Source: Pleionea sp052032335
GTDB lineage: Bacteria > Pseudomonadota > Gammaproteobacteria > Enterobacterales > Kangiellaceae
NCBI GenBank assembly: GCA_052032335.1
Contig: JBPEWV010000025.1
Span: 1-49,183 of the forward strand
Length of the DNA stretch: 49,183 bases
Direction: 5' to 3'
The notes under the pieces were generated by a model. That model made no database searches, was not told the DNA's origin, and worked only from the letters and a program-made list of their open reading frames with translations. Positions 1-9,044 of the stretch are shown here, one piece after another. Both the position numbers and the translations under genes were made by a program. The number at the start of each line of letters is the position of its first letter. Position 1 is the first letter of the stretch.

Positions 1-1591
1 CGCTTCGCTCGGCCGATAAAATACTTTGCTCCAATCGCGCCGCTTCACGCATTCTCGAAATCATATCGCTCATTCGATTAATGCCACTTTGTGCATGACG
101 CAATGCGTCTTTTATCGAGTCGTCTCCCAACGAATCGTCTTTCGATAAAGCAATATTATCGATGGAAGACCGAACAACCGCTATCGGAGTTCGTAATTCA
201 TGCGCCAGACGAGACGCCAGTTTTTCCATATATTCGTTGTACTCTTTCAATCGCACACTCATTTGAGAAAAACTGCGCGACAAATCACCAATTTCATCGG
301 AAGTCGACTCTGGCGAAATCATGTTTTTGATTCGACCGTGCTGATCAATCGCATTTTGCGTGCTGCGATTTAACCGCATTATTCGTTGTGTCAATCGCGA
401 AGCCATAATAATTAAACTGACAATCACCACCAATAAAATAAACAATGTGGAATTCACGTAAATGTTCATCGCCTTGCGCTGAATCACCTGAATCGCAGCG
501 ACGGTTTCTTCAACCACAACCACACCAGTGACTTCGCCCTGCTTCAATATGGGATAAGCAACCAGAGCAATCGCGGTTTCTGTCCCTACGACCGATTCCA
601 ATGTCGTACCAATTTGCCCGTTCATGGCTTGCCTCACCGCAGGAATGTTCAGTTCAATTGCCCGAGCTCTTGGATCGTTAAACCCGCTCATTGGTGGTGC
701 CAATAAAAAATGAATCAGTGGATTAACTTGACTCAGCGATATCGAAGGTTCCAAGCTGCCTTTGCGCGCTTGCACCTGCCCACTGGCATCCAGAACCCAT
801 ATCCGTTTTCCATCCTGAATTTGCAGTTCGCCCAATTGTTGTTCCAGTTTTTTATCAGGCCATAGCAATGGATTAAATCGTCGCTCAGGAACACTCGATA
901 ATTCGCTCAACTGGTTGGATCGCGGATTATAATTTTTGATCCGAACGGCCACCGCCTCCCATTGCTGAGTTAATGGCAACTTAAACTCCAGCGTGTAACC
1001 CAGATTACTTTCCTGCCACTGGGCATCGGATAACCAGAAAGTCACTTGCTCGGGATTTTCCACAAAGGGTCGTATAAAACCCACTGCAACCGGGGAAAAG
1101 TTCAAGCCAACGATTTGCCCCTGAGCATTTTTCAATTCTATTAACACCTGATCGCTTAAGGCGTATTTGTCATAGACTTCGCGATAACTCGGTGAATCGT
1201 CAACGACCGATACCACCCCGTATAAGTATTGATCGTCACTGCGAAAGTTAATCGTTGCCCGGCCAGACTTCTGACCAAGAGTTTGTGCGAATCCTTCAAC
1301 GCTTAGCCAGTCGTCATAAAATCCATCGATCGCAATAGCACCTTCAAGCGACGATACAAAAAATCGACGGCCTGAGTTATATAACGGTTGCGCTGGCTTA
1401 TCGTCTTGAAGATTTTGATGCTTCAAGGTAAAGGCAATCGTAGACGCGTAACTGGACAAGTTGTCGAGAAGATTATCGACCAAAATTTGTTCCAATTGCT
1501 TTAAAAACCCAACGCTTAAAAATGGAATTGAGATTAGCGCCAGCGAAAACACCAACAACTTTCGCTTAAGCGTCCAAAAGCGTTTTAACAT
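1..1591 (-). CDS. pdsS: Sortase-system sensor histidine kinase PdsS (partial, C-terminus beyond window)
   Basis: Inner-membrane sensor kinase of the proteobacterial dedicated sortase system, partner of the adjacent PdsR. The ATG at 1591-1589 follows the pdsR stop by 13 bases. About 530 codons are present and the frame runs off the left edge without a stop. Seen: an N-terminal membrane segment (about residues 12-27), a long periplasmic sensing region, a second hydrophobic segment (about 380-395) followed by a HAMP-like stretch, then an H-box reading SRLAHELRTPI with the phospho-accepting His at residue 464. The ATP-binding domain must lie outside the window. The name rests on the family resemblance of the pdsR/pdsO neighbours; the histidine kinase call itself is firm. 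No sortase or sortase-target gene is visible in the window. Confidence 0.8.
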   Translation of the reverse strand, partial: MLKRFWTLKRKLLVFSLALISIPFLSVGFLKQLEQILVDNLLDNLSSYASTIAFTLKHQNLQDDKPAQPLYNSGRRFFVSSLEGAIAIDGFYDDWLSVEGFAQTLGQKSGRATINFRSDDQYLYGVVSVVDDSPSYREVYDKYALSDQVLIELKNAQGQIVGLNFSPVAVGFIRPFVENPEQVTFWLSDAQWQESNLGYTLEFKLPLTQQWEAVAVRIKNYNPRSNQLSELSSVPERRFNPLLWPDKKLEQQLGELQIQDGKRIWVLDASGQVQARKGSLEPSISLSQVNPLIHFLLAPPMSGFNDPRARAIELNIPAVRQAMNGQIGTTLESVVGTETAIALVAYPILKQGEVTGVVVVEETVAAIQVIQRKAMNIYVNSTLFILLVVIVSLIIMASRLTQRIMRLNRSTQNAIDQHGRIKNMISPESTSDEIGDLSRSFSQMSVRLKEYNEYMEKLASRLAHELRTPIAVVRSSIDNIALSKDDSLGDDSIKDALRHAQSGINRMSDMISRMREAARLEQSILSAERS

Positions 1592-1604
1592 TGAGCGATC
1601 CGAC

Positions 1605-2294
1605 TCATACTTTCCATCGATACCCCATACCGTATACCGTATCGATACAGTCAAAAGTCTCATCTTGCTGAATAAATTTTTTCCGAATACGTTTTACATG
1701 AGACGTTATAGTTGAATCATCAACAACCACGTTAGCGGTATCCATCAATTGGTCTCGCGTTTTTACATGGCCGGGTGTTTTGGCTAATGCATGAACCATC
1801 CAGAATTCGGTGAGGGTTAAATCGACAGGTTGGTCTTGCCAGAAGGTTTTGATTCGATCCAGATCAAGCCTTAATGGCCCCACTTCAATTTGTTCACACT
1901 GCTCTACTTTCATCTCCAAGGCTTGGATGCGTCGAAAAAGCGCCGCCACCCGAGCCATAAAATGCGGTAAGCTGATGTCTTTGGTGATGTAGTCGTCAGC
2001 CCCAAGACGCAACCCCGAAATCACATCAAAGTCGGAGTCCATTGCGGTTAGAAAAACAATGGGTAAAGATTCTGACTGTTGACGCAACCACTGACAAAGC
2101 TCGAACCCGCCTTCGGGTTTATCGCCCAGTCCAACATCCAGAATAGCTAAATCGGGCAGTCCCTGACTAAATCCCTGCTTGGCTTCTTCCACCGAAGTAA
2201 ACGCCGATACCTGATAACCGTACTTTTCCAGAGCACTGGTGTAATTTTCACGAATGGCCTTTTCATCTTCAACCAGTGCAATTCGTTTTGCCAT
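1605..2294 (-). CDS. pdsR: Response regulator PdsR, OmpR-type
   Basis: DNA-binding response regulator paired with PdsS. The N-terminal receiver begins AKRIALVEDE and has the phospho-acceptor Asp in LAILDVGLG plus the FLTA switch Thr. The C-terminal half is an OmpR/PhoB winged helix (LTLTEFWMVHAL, then TITSHVKRIRKKF and YGMGYRW). I start at the ATG at 2294 because GGGGAGA lies about 10 bases upstream; an in-frame ATG at 2312 would add six residues without a Shine-Dalgarno sequence. It is upstream of pdsS in a two-gene unit and divergent from pdsO, across a 263-base region that should hold both promoters. The receiver-winged helix call is sure; the Pds assignment follows from the combination with an OmpA-like PdsO. 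Confidence 0.83.
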   Translation of the reverse strand: MAKRIALVEDEKAIRENYTSALEKYGYQVSAFTSVEEAKQGFSQGLPDLAILDVGLGDKPEGGFELCQWLRQQSESLPIVFLTAMDSDFDVISGLRLGADDYITKDISLPHFMARVAALFRRIQALEMKVEQCEQIEVGPLRLDLDRIKTFWQDQPVDLTLTEFWMVHALAKTPGHVKTRDQLMDTANVVVDDSTITSHVKRIRKKFIQQDETFDCIDTVYGMGYRWKV

Positions 2295-2557
2295 GGATGT
2301 TTTTCTCCCCATTTATCAGATTATCTACAGCGGTCACCAATAATGCCATATTGTCGCCACATTCTCTAAGCGCTTCGCCATTTTTCGACCATTAAATTGA
2401 CCACTGGTTTCGCTTTAATACAACTGTGCCACGTAACAAGGCACCAATAACCGACCCGAAGAGAGGAAAGCGAATACTGACCCAGTTTCGCCATACGCCA
2501 GGGAAGGCCCTTAACAACTTAAAGATTATGAATCACAGAATGAATGAGGATAAAACC

Positions 2558-3250
2558 ATGAAAAAAACCTTTATTATCGCAACCATCGTTACCGCAGTAA
2601 TGTCTCAGTCACCTTCAGCTCACGCAGAAAATGACACTGAAAAAGGCGTTGGCCTGGCCAGTGGCGCATTGGTGGGTGCCGCAGCCGGAGGTCCTCTGGG
2701 ATTTGTTATCGGTGCCGCTTTGGGCGGTCTGATCGGTGACGAAGTCGGCAAAGCAGGACAAGTCGACGAACTGAAAACAGAATTAACACAAACGCAAAGC
2801 CGAAAAATACAATTAGAACAGGAACTGGCCGAATTAAAAGAAAAAGCCTCGGTAAAACGCAGCGACAATGTACTGGCCGGTTCTGAGATGTTACAAATGG
2901 ATCTGATGTTTCCAACCAACGTCACCGGGCTCGACGACAATGATCACAAACGCATCGAACAATTAGCGAGCTTTCTAAATCGTCACCCGGGCCTGACCGT
3001 AAAACTCGATGGCTTTGCCGACCCCAGAGGTAAAAAAGAAGAAAACAAGAAGCTAAGTGAGCAACGGGTCGAAACTGTAAAACGAATCCTTGTCAGTCAG
3101 GGAATCAATGAAGAACGCATTTTATCAACCGCCCACGGTGAAGAAAATTCACTCGCCCCAGATGGCGACCTGGACGCTTACGCGATGGAGCGTCGAGTCA
3201 GTATCCGATTTTTTCCTCAATCGGAGCAGACCTTTGCCGCCAATCAGTAA
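2558..3250 (+). CDS. pdsO: Sortase-associated OmpA-like protein PdsO
   Basis: Predicted envelope protein of the dedicated sortase system. Residues 1-22 are a signal peptide (KKTFIIATIVTAVM, cleavage after SAHA). Next come a glycine-rich hydrophobic segment of the glycine-zipper type (GALVGAAAGGPLGFVIGAALGG), a coiled coil of about 30 residues rich in Lys, Glu and Gln, and a C-terminal OmpA/MotB peptidoglycan-binding domain (LDGFADPRG, LSEQRVETVKRIL, RRVSIRF). The start is the ATG at 2558, which has GAGGA seven bases upstream and leads straight into the signal peptide; upstream in-frame starts would place a charged tail before it. It is divergent from pdsR and followed by an intrinsic terminator, so it appears monocistronic. 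The family is usually found with a class GN sortase and its substrate; neither follows here. Confidence 0.85.
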   Translation: MKKTFIIATIVTAVMSQSPSAHAENDTEKGVGLASGALVGAAAGGPLGFVIGAALGGLIGDEVGKAGQVDELKTELTQTQSRKIQLEQELAELKEKASVKRSDNVLAGSEMLQMDLMFPTNVTGLDDNDHKRIEQLASFLNRHPGLTVKLDGFADPRGKKEENKKLSEQRVETVKRILVSQGINEERILSTAHGEENSLAPDGDLDAYAMERRVSIRFFPQSEQTFAANQ

Positions 3251-3303
3251 TCAGGCCAATCAGTAAAAAAGAGGAATAAACAACCAAAGCCTCTCCACCC
3301 CTT

Positions 3304-3343
3304 GGGCAAGGCAGCGATACCCACCGACTCCTTGCCCTTTTTT
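3304..3343 (+). terminator. Rho-independent terminator after pdsO
   Basis: Perfect 8-bp stem GGGCAAGG (3304-3311) with CCTTGCCC (3330-3337), followed by six T residues. It lies 54 bases after the pdsO stop and should isolate pdsO from the next gene. Confidence 0.85.
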
Positions 3344-3438
3344 GATTACCTTCGTTGATTATCTTAATGCGACGATGCGCATCGTCTCCCTGCCGTTTTT
3401 TTGATAACCTTGACGCTCTTTGTTCGTAGAGTTATCGC

Positions 3439-4137
3439 ATGGAAATCGTTCAGTACTGCTGCCAAGAGCACTTGAAGCCGAACAGTGACCTTTATTACAG
3501 TTTATTTTATCTGCGTTACAAACACCCCCACTTGATTGCAAGGGGAGCATTGGTAAACGCATTATTATCCAGTCGGTTTGGCGCTTCCGATCCGGCAGTT
3601 TACAGTGCAAAACTTAACTGGTGGTCAGAATCCATCGCCGCAAAATCACAAAGTCATCCACTGCTACACTGGCTGCAGGAGCATGAGTCACCCTGGCTGC
3701 AACTGATGGCACCACCGCTGATTCGAGATTTAATCAACACGCCCGCCCAGCCCGACTCAAGTTACGGATTACCGCTGTTTAATTCACTTGGCAACATAAT
3801 GATGAGTGTTTTGGACGAGCCAGCGGACAGCTTAGATAAAAGCAAATTCGTTGCTCATTACTGGTTATTCAAACACTTGGTTTTACAAGGGCAGGTTGCC
3901 AGCTTTCACCAGCCCGATCTGCAACAACTGCTGAGTCGATCCGATGAGCTGCTCGTCAGTCGTAATAACTCTCTACCTTCACTCGCATTTATCAAACTGG
4001 CGAATAACTGGTTGCGTCATAACCAATTATTGTTTGAGAAACAATCCATTTACGAACCCAGCGAGTTTCGAAAAATGTGGTCGGTCTGGAAGACCAGAAC
4101 ATTTGGGCACTACCGTACCGACAATCATCAAAGTTAA
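3439..4137 (+). CDS. Squalene/phytoene synthase family-like protein
   Basis: A 232-residue protein with no signal peptide. The N-terminus (YCCQEHLKPNSDLYYSLFYL, then a helix-rich stretch and a conserved-looking KLNWWSE) resembles the squalene/phytoene synthase superfamily, particularly the short non-biosynthetic branch related to NDUFAF6. I do not see the two aspartate-rich DxxxD motifs needed for prenyl diphosphate chemistry, and the protein is shorter than true synthases (about 270-340 residues). A catalytic role in isoprenoid synthesis is therefore doubtful. The ATG at 3439 has only a weak Shine-Dalgarno sequence. It precedes yciK by 90 bases on the same strand and may be co-transcribed with it. 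The family call rests on a few motifs and is moderate. Confidence 0.5.
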   Translation: MEIVQYCCQEHLKPNSDLYYSLFYLRYKHPHLIARGALVNALLSSRFGASDPAVYSAKLNWWSESIAAKSQSHPLLHWLQEHESPWLQLMAPPLIRDLINTPAQPDSSYGLPLFNSLGNIMMSVLDEPADSLDKSKFVAHYWLFKHLVLQGQVASFHQPDLQQLLSRSDELLVSRNNSLPSLAFIKLANNWLRHNQLLFEKQSIYEPSEFRKMWSVWKTRTFGHYRTDNHQS

Positions 4138-4227
4138 ACCAGACGCCTGATGCGACAATCGATATTGAGTGTTAAACTTTAACAATCATCCAGCATTCAA
4201 ACTTTCACTCAAGGGTACTTACATCTC

Positions 4228-4965
4228 ATGCCTGTAGACTTTCAACCCACAGACAATTGTTTAAAAGATAAAATCATTATGGTCACCGGTGCCGGTGATG
4301 GTATCGGTCGGGTTGCGGCACTCCATTACGCCAAGTATGGCGCGACCGTCATACTCTTGGGCCGCACCACCGAAAAACTGGAATCGGTTTACGATGAAAT
4401 TGAGTCGTCCGGGGCACCCAAACCGGCCATCATTCCTATTAATTTATTGCACATGTCGCCCGAACAGGCTCAACAAATCGCAGAAACCGTGCAACAGGAG
4501 TTCGGGCGTCTGGATGGTCTGTTGCACAATGCCAGTCAATTGGGCGATATGTCTCCGATTGAAGGTTACGACGTTGAAACCTGGCACAAAGTAATGCAGG
4601 TGAATGTCAACGCGACTTTCTTGCTCACCAAATACCTGATCCCGGTTCTCAAAGCTTCAAACAGTGCATCAATTATCTTCACCAGCTCTGGCGTTGGTAA
4701 CCAGGGGCGCGCTTACTGGGGTGCTTACTCGGTATCCAAGTTTGCCACGGAAGGATTGTCGCAAGTACTCGCCGATGAACTTGAGAACACTTCTGTTCGG
4801 GTAAACACAATTAACCCGGGGGCGACACGAACAAAAATGCGGGCGGCGGCATTTCCTGCCGAAGACCCGATGGAGTTAAAAACCGCTGATGACCTCATGC
4901 CACTCTATTGCTACCTGATGGCTGACGAGAGTCAAAAAGTGAATGGGCACCGGTTTAACGGCTGA
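4228..4965 (+). CDS. yciK: YciK-family short-chain dehydrogenase/reductase
   Basis: Cytoplasmic NAD(P)-dependent oxidoreductase of the classical SDR fold, 245 residues, full length. Visible in order: the Rossmann glycine motif MVTGAGDGIGRVAA (about residues 19-32), an NAS motif replaced by HNASQLG (about 100), the catalytic Ser in FTSSGVGNQG, YSVSKFA carrying the catalytic Tyr-x-x-x-Lys, and the NPGATRTKMRAAAFP segment typical of YciK. The physiological substrate of YciK is not established, so only the oxidoreductase class is claimed. Its position after the squalene-synthase-like gene does not add a functional clue. Confidence 0.88.
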   Translation: MPVDFQPTDNCLKDKIIMVTGAGDGIGRVAALHYAKYGATVILLGRTTEKLESVYDEIESSGAPKPAIIPINLLHMSPEQAQQIAETVQQEFGRLDGLLHNASQLGDMSPIEGYDVETWHKVMQVNVNATFLLTKYLIPVLKASNSASIIFTSSGVGNQGRAYWGAYSVSKFATEGLSQVLADELENTSVRVNTINPGATRTKMRAAAFPAEDPMELKTADDLMPLYCYLMADESQKVNGHRFNG

Positions 4966-5342
4966 CCGATCCGGTGAGCTTTTGCTGTTGTACGAACTCG
5001 CGTTACTAAATCATCAATTTAAGTCGCCGCATCGTGTTACAGAACCCGTTGCGCCTGTCATATGAAGCCATGGCGATCGCACCAAATCACGACCATCGGA
5101 CTGCCCATTTGCTCGGCAGTCCATTGCCGCCCGCGCCAGAGAACTGCCTACTTGTAAGCCACATCCTCTGGTTTGCGGCAATCTACCGAGCTCAAAACAA
5201 GTCAAAATTTTGACCCCAAAGTCGCCAGTAGAACCCAACAGTAATTTAACCTCATGTTTTAATTGACTATTTTATCGTTCAAAGCCATTTGGCACACAAA
5301 TCGCATTAATCTTGGTGTGTTGAATCAGAAGTACCCAAGATT
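4966..5342. other. Gene-free 377-base region with a structured GC-rich core
   Basis: No convincing gene. The core is a cluster of perfect inverted repeats. GGACTGCC (5098-5105) pairs with GGCAGTCC (5115-5122). Directly abutting it, ATTGCCGC (5123-5130) pairs with GCGGCAAT (5175-5182), enclosing a second stem CCAGAG (5136-5141) with CTCTGG (5166-5171). A 14-base palindrome GTCAAAATTTTGAC lies at 5201-5214. This is more G+C-rich than the surrounding spacer and could be a dispersed palindromic repeat or a structured RNA. I did not find a second copy in the window. The promoter of the downstream diguanylate cyclase should lie near its right end. Confidence 0.5.
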
Positions 5343-6251
5343 ATGGAACTCGCGTTTAGAAAAACCATCGGCTCTGAAGCCACCAAACTCGAATACATCG
5401 CGCAATATATGAACCAACCCGGTGATGATTTGCTGGTTGCCGCTCAGGCGATGTCTTACAAGCTGCAACAGACTCTGGATGTCGAAGTGTTGCTGTCCAC
5501 CTTTTGCGAACACGCTTCTATTATTATTCCTTGCCAGAGTGTTGCGTTTCGTAACGACGAGCAACAATTGTTTGTTTATCATGGCGAGAAACATGAGTTC
5601 CAATGCCAATACTCGCTTGAGTTAGAAGACAGTCAACTGGGTTTCATCGAGTGCACGGCTAACCGACCCTTTTCGGAAACCGAATTAATGCGACTTGAGC
5701 ATTTGCTCAGTTTACTGCTGTTTCCATTACGCAACGCACTGCATTACAACTTGGCGGTTCAAAATGCCCAGCGCGATCCGCTGACCGGCCTTGCCAATCG
5801 TACTGCGTTCGACTTTGCGGTCGAAACTGAAATCAGTCGGGCAGAACGGCATGGTCACAGATTGTGCATGTTGGTTGTCGATATTGATCATTTCAAGTCC
5901 ATTAATGACACCTATGGTCACCTGGCCGGTGATGAAGTACTGAAGCAGGTATCCAAATCACTGCAGGCAGCGGTTCGAAAAGAAGACGTAGTATTTCGAT
6001 ACGGTGGAGAAGAGTTCGTCATTCTACTTAATGCTACCGACCTCCCCAATGCCCGGTTAACCGCCGAAAGAATTCGTATGAAGCTGGAGTCAGAAAGCAT
6101 CAAAGCAATGAATTTAACGGTCCCTGTCACGGCCAGCTTGGGCATTTCAGAATGGCAACAGGGCGAATCGGGTAATACGCTTTTCCACCGTGCTGATCAG
6201 GCCCTATATCAAGCCAAGTCGTCAGGTCGCAATCAGGTAAGAGCAGCGTAA
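5343..6251 (+). CDS. Diguanylate cyclase with N-terminal GAF-like domain
   Basis: Makes cyclic di-GMP from two GTP. It has 302 residues and no membrane segment, so it is cytoplasmic. Residues about 25-135 look like a divergent GAF-type sensor, and a short linker leads to the GGDEF domain that begins at RDPLTGLANR (144-153). The active-site signature is GGEEF at 221-225, an accepted active variant, preceded by DIDHFKSINDTYGH. An RxxD inhibitory site is present as RKED (212-215), exactly five residues before the signature, so feedback inhibition by cyclic di-GMP is expected. It stands alone between the structured element and the MMPL gene. The signal sensed cannot be read from the sequence. Confidence 0.9.
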   Translation: MELAFRKTIGSEATKLEYIAQYMNQPGDDLLVAAQAMSYKLQQTLDVEVLLSTFCEHASIIIPCQSVAFRNDEQQLFVYHGEKHEFQCQYSLELEDSQLGFIECTANRPFSETELMRLEHLLSLLLFPLRNALHYNLAVQNAQRDPLTGLANRTAFDFAVETEISRAERHGHRLCMLVVDIDHFKSINDTYGHLAGDEVLKQVSKSLQAAVRKEDVVFRYGGEEFVILLNATDLPNARLTAERIRMKLESESIKAMNLTVPVTASLGISEWQQGESGNTLFHRADQALYQAKSSGRNQVRAA

Positions 6252-6482
6252 GAGTTCAGTAATCTTTCTCTACCCTTTAAAAAATTTAATCCTTGCCGAT
6301 TCTGTATTGAACATCGCCATTGAAAAGTCCAATCTCATAAAGAAATTGATTCGTTCAGCAAAGGTTCAGTATAAATTTACAAGAATCCCTGTTAGCGCGT
6401 AGAATACAGGCCCTTAAAGCCTGTTATTTTGTATTGATAGAGTGATAAACGCTCTTACTATTCCTTAAACTGGGGATTATTG

Positions 6483-8975
6483 ATGGATTTTCGTTCAAAG
6501 TTTGGTCAGTGGATTGCAACAATCACTCTACAAAAAACATCCATTGTCTTAACACTTCTAACGCTCGTCGTTTTAACTTTAACTTTTAAGCTTACCGATT
6601 TTCGACTCGATGCTTCTGCCGATTCGTTGCTGTTAGAAAACGATCCATCATTGACTGAGTATCGAAAAACCTATCTGGAATACGGCAGTGACGATTACCT
6701 CTTCCTGTTGTTTGACCCGGCCGATGAATTGTTTCAACAGAAAAATCTGGATAATCTGGCGAGTTTACAAAAACAAATCGTTTCATTAGAAAATGTCGAG
6801 TCGGTAACCTCTATTTTGGACATACCGTTATTCGATCCTGAAGAAGCCGATATATTTACCGTCGAGCGACAAACAACCACGCTTCGCGAAGGCAAATTTG
6901 ATTTGCAAGAAGCGAAACAAATCTTGACTCAAAATCCGATATACAAAAATTTAATTTTATCCGCTGATGGTAGCTTGACGGCGTTGCAAATCAATCTAGC
7001 AATTCCCGACTCGTTAAAAAAGGCGATTCGAGAACTGACCGAGTTTCAAGTTAAATACGCTGGCCAACCATTAACCGAAGAACAACTGCTTGAAAAACAG
7101 GCACTACAACTGAACGTTCGACAACAAAACAACCAGTACAGCAACGTAACTGGCTCAGTGATTAATGATGTACGCAGTATTATTGCAGCCGGCCCCGACA
7201 ACACGCGACTTTTCTTAGGTGGCGTTCCCATGATCGCCCACGACCTGATGGAATACGTTCAAAACGATCTGGTTGTGTTTGGTAGCGCCATATTCATTAT
7301 TCTTGTTCTGATCTTAACGCTGATATTTCGTCAATTGCACTGGATCGTTTTACCGCTCGGTATCTGCAGTATTGCGGTACTCAGCATGGTGGGGTTACTG
7401 GGTTGGTTGGACTGGCCGGCAACCGTTATCTCTTCCAACTTTATTGCATTGCTTCTGATCATGACGATGTCGTTGACCATCCATTTAATTGTGCGTTTTA
7501 GAGAATTATCTTTAACTCAGGAAAACGACTCGGTCTCGGAACGATTGAAAAATACCTTAAGCACGATGTTTATGCCATGCCTGTTCACCGCTTTAACCAC
7601 CATGGTCGCTTTTGGCTCACTGGTCGTAAGTGACATTCGCCCGGTAAAAGACTTTGGCTTAATGATGTCTATGGGATTGGCTCTGGCTTTTGTTATTGCG
7701 TTTTTAACCTTCCCGATATTCGTAAAGCTAACCTATCGCAATAAGAAAGAAAAACAGCTCCAGTCCAAACTCACAGAGTTTACCTCAGCGCTAGGACGTT
7801 GGACGTTAAAGAATAACACCATCATATTAATTGCTGCCCTGGCAATAACCGCCTTCGCATCCACCGGGCTTACCCGCTTAAGCGTCGACAATAAGTTCAT
7901 TGACTACTTCCGATCGCATACCGAAATTCATCAAGGCATGAAAACCATCGATGAAAAGCTAGGTGGCACAACGCCACTGGACATTGTTATCAAATCGGAT
8001 GCTCTGATCAAAGTGCCTGAGGTGGCCGAGTTTGATGACGGCTTTTCCGAATTTGAAGACGAAGAAAAACCGGTACCACCCGCGTTTACCCGCAATGGCG
8101 TCGAAGCCATCGCCAACGTGCACAGTTATCTAGAGCAATTTGACGTCAGCGGAAAAGTACTCTCTTTAACGTCAAGTTTCCGTTTGTTGAATGATTTGAA
8201 TGGCGGCAAAAACTTGGATGACTTTTTACTCGGCTTATTTTATAAGCGCATGTCACCCGATATAAAACGTCAGCTGGTTGAGCCGTACCACAAAGAAGAC
8301 GGCTCGGCGATTCATTTCAATATTCGGATGATCGACTCACATCCAAACCTGAAACGAAGCCAGTTCCTGGAAACATTGCACCAACATTTTCAAAACGACC
8401 TTAAGTTGTCAAAAGACGATTACACCATAACCGGAATGTTCGTACTCTATAACAACATGCTGGCAAGTTTATTTGACTCACAGATTAAAACCATCGCAAC
8501 TGTATTTTTAGCCATTTTAATCATGTTTATTTTTATATTCCGATCGTTCCATCTGGCGATTCTCGGTTTAATCCCCAATGCTCTGGCAGCGGCGATGGTG
8601 CTTGGCGCGATGGGCTGGTTCGGTATTCCTCTCGATATGATGACCATCATGATTGCTGCAATAGCCATCGGTATCGGGGTCGACAACACCATTCACTATG
8701 TGTTCCGATTCCGCCGAGAGTATGCAACGCGAAAAGACTATGCCGCTTGCGTGCAAGCCTGCCACGACTCGATTGGCAAGGCCCTGTATTACACCTCGTT
8801 AACCGTAATTGCCGGATTTTCCGTACTGGTCTTTTCCAACTTTGTGCCTACCATTTACTTCGGCATTCTGACGAGTATCGCAATGGCAACGGCGCTGCTT
8901 GCTAACTTGACCTTATTGCCACGTTTAATCCTCTGGTTTAAACCACAAATTCCGGCACTCGATAATAATCGTTAA
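6483..8975 (+). CDS. RND superfamily / MMPL family transporter
   Basis: Inner-membrane exporter of the RND superfamily, about 830 residues. The protein is a tandem duplication. Each half has one transmembrane helix, a large periplasmic loop (roughly residues 40-255 and 465-660) and a block of five helices. The second block carries AIAIGIGVDNTIHYVFRFRRE, the GxxxD-type proton-relay region typical of MMPL proteins; the corresponding first-half region is LIMTMSLTIHLIVRFRE, which lacks the acidic residue. I place the start at the ATG at 6483, with GGGGAT seven bases upstream, rather than the adjacent in-frame TTG at 6480. A small GC hairpin at 6406-6424 lies in the leader region. No membrane-fusion or outer-membrane partner gene is adjacent, so the cargo, possibly a lipid or hopanoid-like molecule, is unknown. 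Confidence 0.85.
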   Translation: MDFRSKFGQWIATITLQKTSIVLTLLTLVVLTLTFKLTDFRLDASADSLLLENDPSLTEYRKTYLEYGSDDYLFLLFDPADELFQQKNLDNLASLQKQIVSLENVESVTSILDIPLFDPEEADIFTVERQTTTLREGKFDLQEAKQILTQNPIYKNLILSADGSLTALQINLAIPDSLKKAIRELTEFQVKYAGQPLTEEQLLEKQALQLNVRQQNNQYSNVTGSVINDVRSIIAAGPDNTRLFLGGVPMIAHDLMEYVQNDLVVFGSAIFIILVLILTLIFRQLHWIVLPLGICSIAVLSMVGLLGWLDWPATVISSNFIALLLIMTMSLTIHLIVRFRELSLTQENDSVSERLKNTLSTMFMPCLFTALTTMVAFGSLVVSDIRPVKDFGLMMSMGLALAFVIAFLTFPIFVKLTYRNKKEKQLQSKLTEFTSALGRWTLKNNTIILIAALAITAFASTGLTRLSVDNKFIDYFRSHTEIHQGMKTIDEKLGGTTPLDIVIKSDALIKVPEVAEFDDGFSEFEDEEKPVPPAFTRNGVEAIANVHSYLEQFDVSGKVLSLTSSFRLLNDLNGGKNLDDFLLGLFYKRMSPDIKRQLVEPYHKEDGSAIHFNIRMIDSHPNLKRSQFLETLHQHFQNDLKLSKDDYTITGMFVLYNNMLASLFDSQIKTIATVFLAILIMFIFIFRSFHLAILGLIPNALAAAMVLGAMGWFGIPLDMMTIMIAAIAIGIGVDNTIHYVFRFRREYATRKDYAACVQACHDSIGKALYYTSLTVIAGFSVLVFSNFVPTIYFGILTSIAMATALLANLTLLPRLILWFKPQIPALDNNR

Positions 8976-8982
8976 TACAAAA

Positions 8983-9041
8983 GAAATCGGCTTGTTCTAA
9001 AACAAGCCGATTTCGAAGTTAAAAAAAAATAACTTTTTTTT
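8983..9041. terminator. Bidirectional terminator between convergent genes
   Basis: Perfect 14-bp stem GAAATCGGCTTGTT (8983-8996) with AACAAGCCGATTTC (9001-9014) and a CTAA loop. It is followed by a second small hairpin AAGTTA / TAACTT (9016-9035) and an eight-T run. A-rich and T-rich flanks on both sides allow use by both the MMPL gene and the convergent outer-membrane gene. Confidence 0.85.
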
Positions 9042-9044
9042 AGT

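Noticed and set aside
2426..2557. Extended N-terminus of PdsO from an in-frame upstream start
   Set aside because: It would place 44 charged residues before an obvious signal peptide; the ATG at 2558 has a proper GAGGA.
5014..5238. 74-codon minus-strand frame in the yciK-diguanylate cyclase spacer
   Set aside because: Its openness follows from the GC-rich inverted repeats it covers. It has no family resemblance and no Shine-Dalgarno sequence, so I treat the segment as a structured element instead.
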